From positions 1 through 5,393 of the forward strand of contig PEYC01000025.1 in the NCBI GenBank assembly GCA_002774555.1: a stretch of DNA of 5,393 nt, written 5' to 3'. The notes under the pieces are model-generated. The model was not told where the DNA came from and searched no databases. It was given only the letters and a program-made list of their open reading frames with translations. A program made the translations under genes and the position numbers. Shown here piece after piece: positions 5,239-5,393 of the stretch; position 1 is the stretch's first letter; the number at the start of each line of letters is the position of its first letter. The DNA comes from Candidatus Nealsonbacteria bacterium CG08_land_8_20_14_0_20_36_22. GTDB lineage: Bacteria; Patescibacteriota; Minisyncoccia; Minisyncoccales; GWA2-38-27.

Positions 5239-5374
5239 TTGAAATTTAACTTCCCCGATTTTAAAACCCACCAAGGGCTATGAAGCTGTTATTGCGAAAC
5301 ATGTAATTTATCTTATGTTTGGACTTCCAACTGAAAACTATGCAATTAAAACCGGAATTCATCCGTGGCTGTAG
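5239..5374 (+). pseudogene. Possible small protein gene broken by a one-base shift (TTG start)
   Basis: GAGGAG (5225-5230), in the last codons of the membrane-protein gene, lies 8 nt before a TTG at 5239. The frame from there encodes MKFNFPDFKTHQGL and stops at TGA 5281-5283. If one G of the GGG run at 5275-5277 is removed, translation continues as GYEAVIAKHVIYLMFGLP and so on to a TAG at 5372-5374, giving 44 residues in all. Either a real frameshift, a sequencing error or a chance alignment of frames explains this. I do not recognise the peptide. The rest of the right edge (5375-5393) shows nothing I can support. Confidence 0.3.
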
Positions 5375-5393
5375 GGCGATTTTTCTACAAATG

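Noticed and set aside
1..5393. Recoded stop codons (UGA as Gly or Trp), known in some Patescibacteria
   Set aside because: TGA ends the SET gene in a sensible place and conserved Trp positions use TGG; the TGA and TAG in the tnpA remnant fit decay.

Overview
The window looks like a piece of a small, AT-rich bacterial chromosome, most like a member of the Patescibacteria (CPR). The hints are A/T-biased coding sequence, standard stop codons including TGA, short uncharacterised membrane proteins, scattered IS remnants and an intein in a housekeeping-type enzyme. This is inference; there is no marker gene here. Insertion-sequence debris and the membrane-protein genes argue against a pure phage segment.

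Left part (1-617): the first 15 codons of a minus-strand gene run off the left edge, with a good ribosome binding site and a plausible promoter. Next comes an AT-rich intergenic stretch holding an 8-bp unit repeated three times between two copies of a 9-bp direct repeat. It is followed by the decayed C-terminal end of an IS200/IS605-type TnpA transposase, bracketed by two similar GC-rich hairpins that probably are the ends of that element.

Centre (618-3362): a tight two-gene unit. The first gene encodes a full-length PurD-like (GARS-type) ATP-grasp ligase of about 436 residues, interrupted by a 346-residue intein carrying a two-motif LAGLIDADG homing endonuclease. The intein sits immediately after the most conserved signature of the family (TGEMG, corresponding to TGGMG in PurD). 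The second gene starts on the base after the stop codon of the first and encodes a minimal SET-domain protein, probably a lysine methyltransferase. A hairpin with a T-rich tail follows.

Right part (3363-5393): a visibly GC-richer island (about 3545-3985) contains a two-TM small membrane protein and a frameshifted IS1595/ISXO2-type DDE transposase fragment. At the end of that fragment a near-consensus extended -10 promoter begins; it drives a 401-residue protein with two C-terminal transmembrane helices, CorA-like in layout but without the GMN motif. At the right edge a TTG-initiated small reading frame with a good ribosome binding site appears broken by one base in a GGG run.

The strongest observations are the intein placement with its unusual ...CGN|T C-terminal junction, and the pairing of a divergent PurD-like ligase with a SET methyltransferase.
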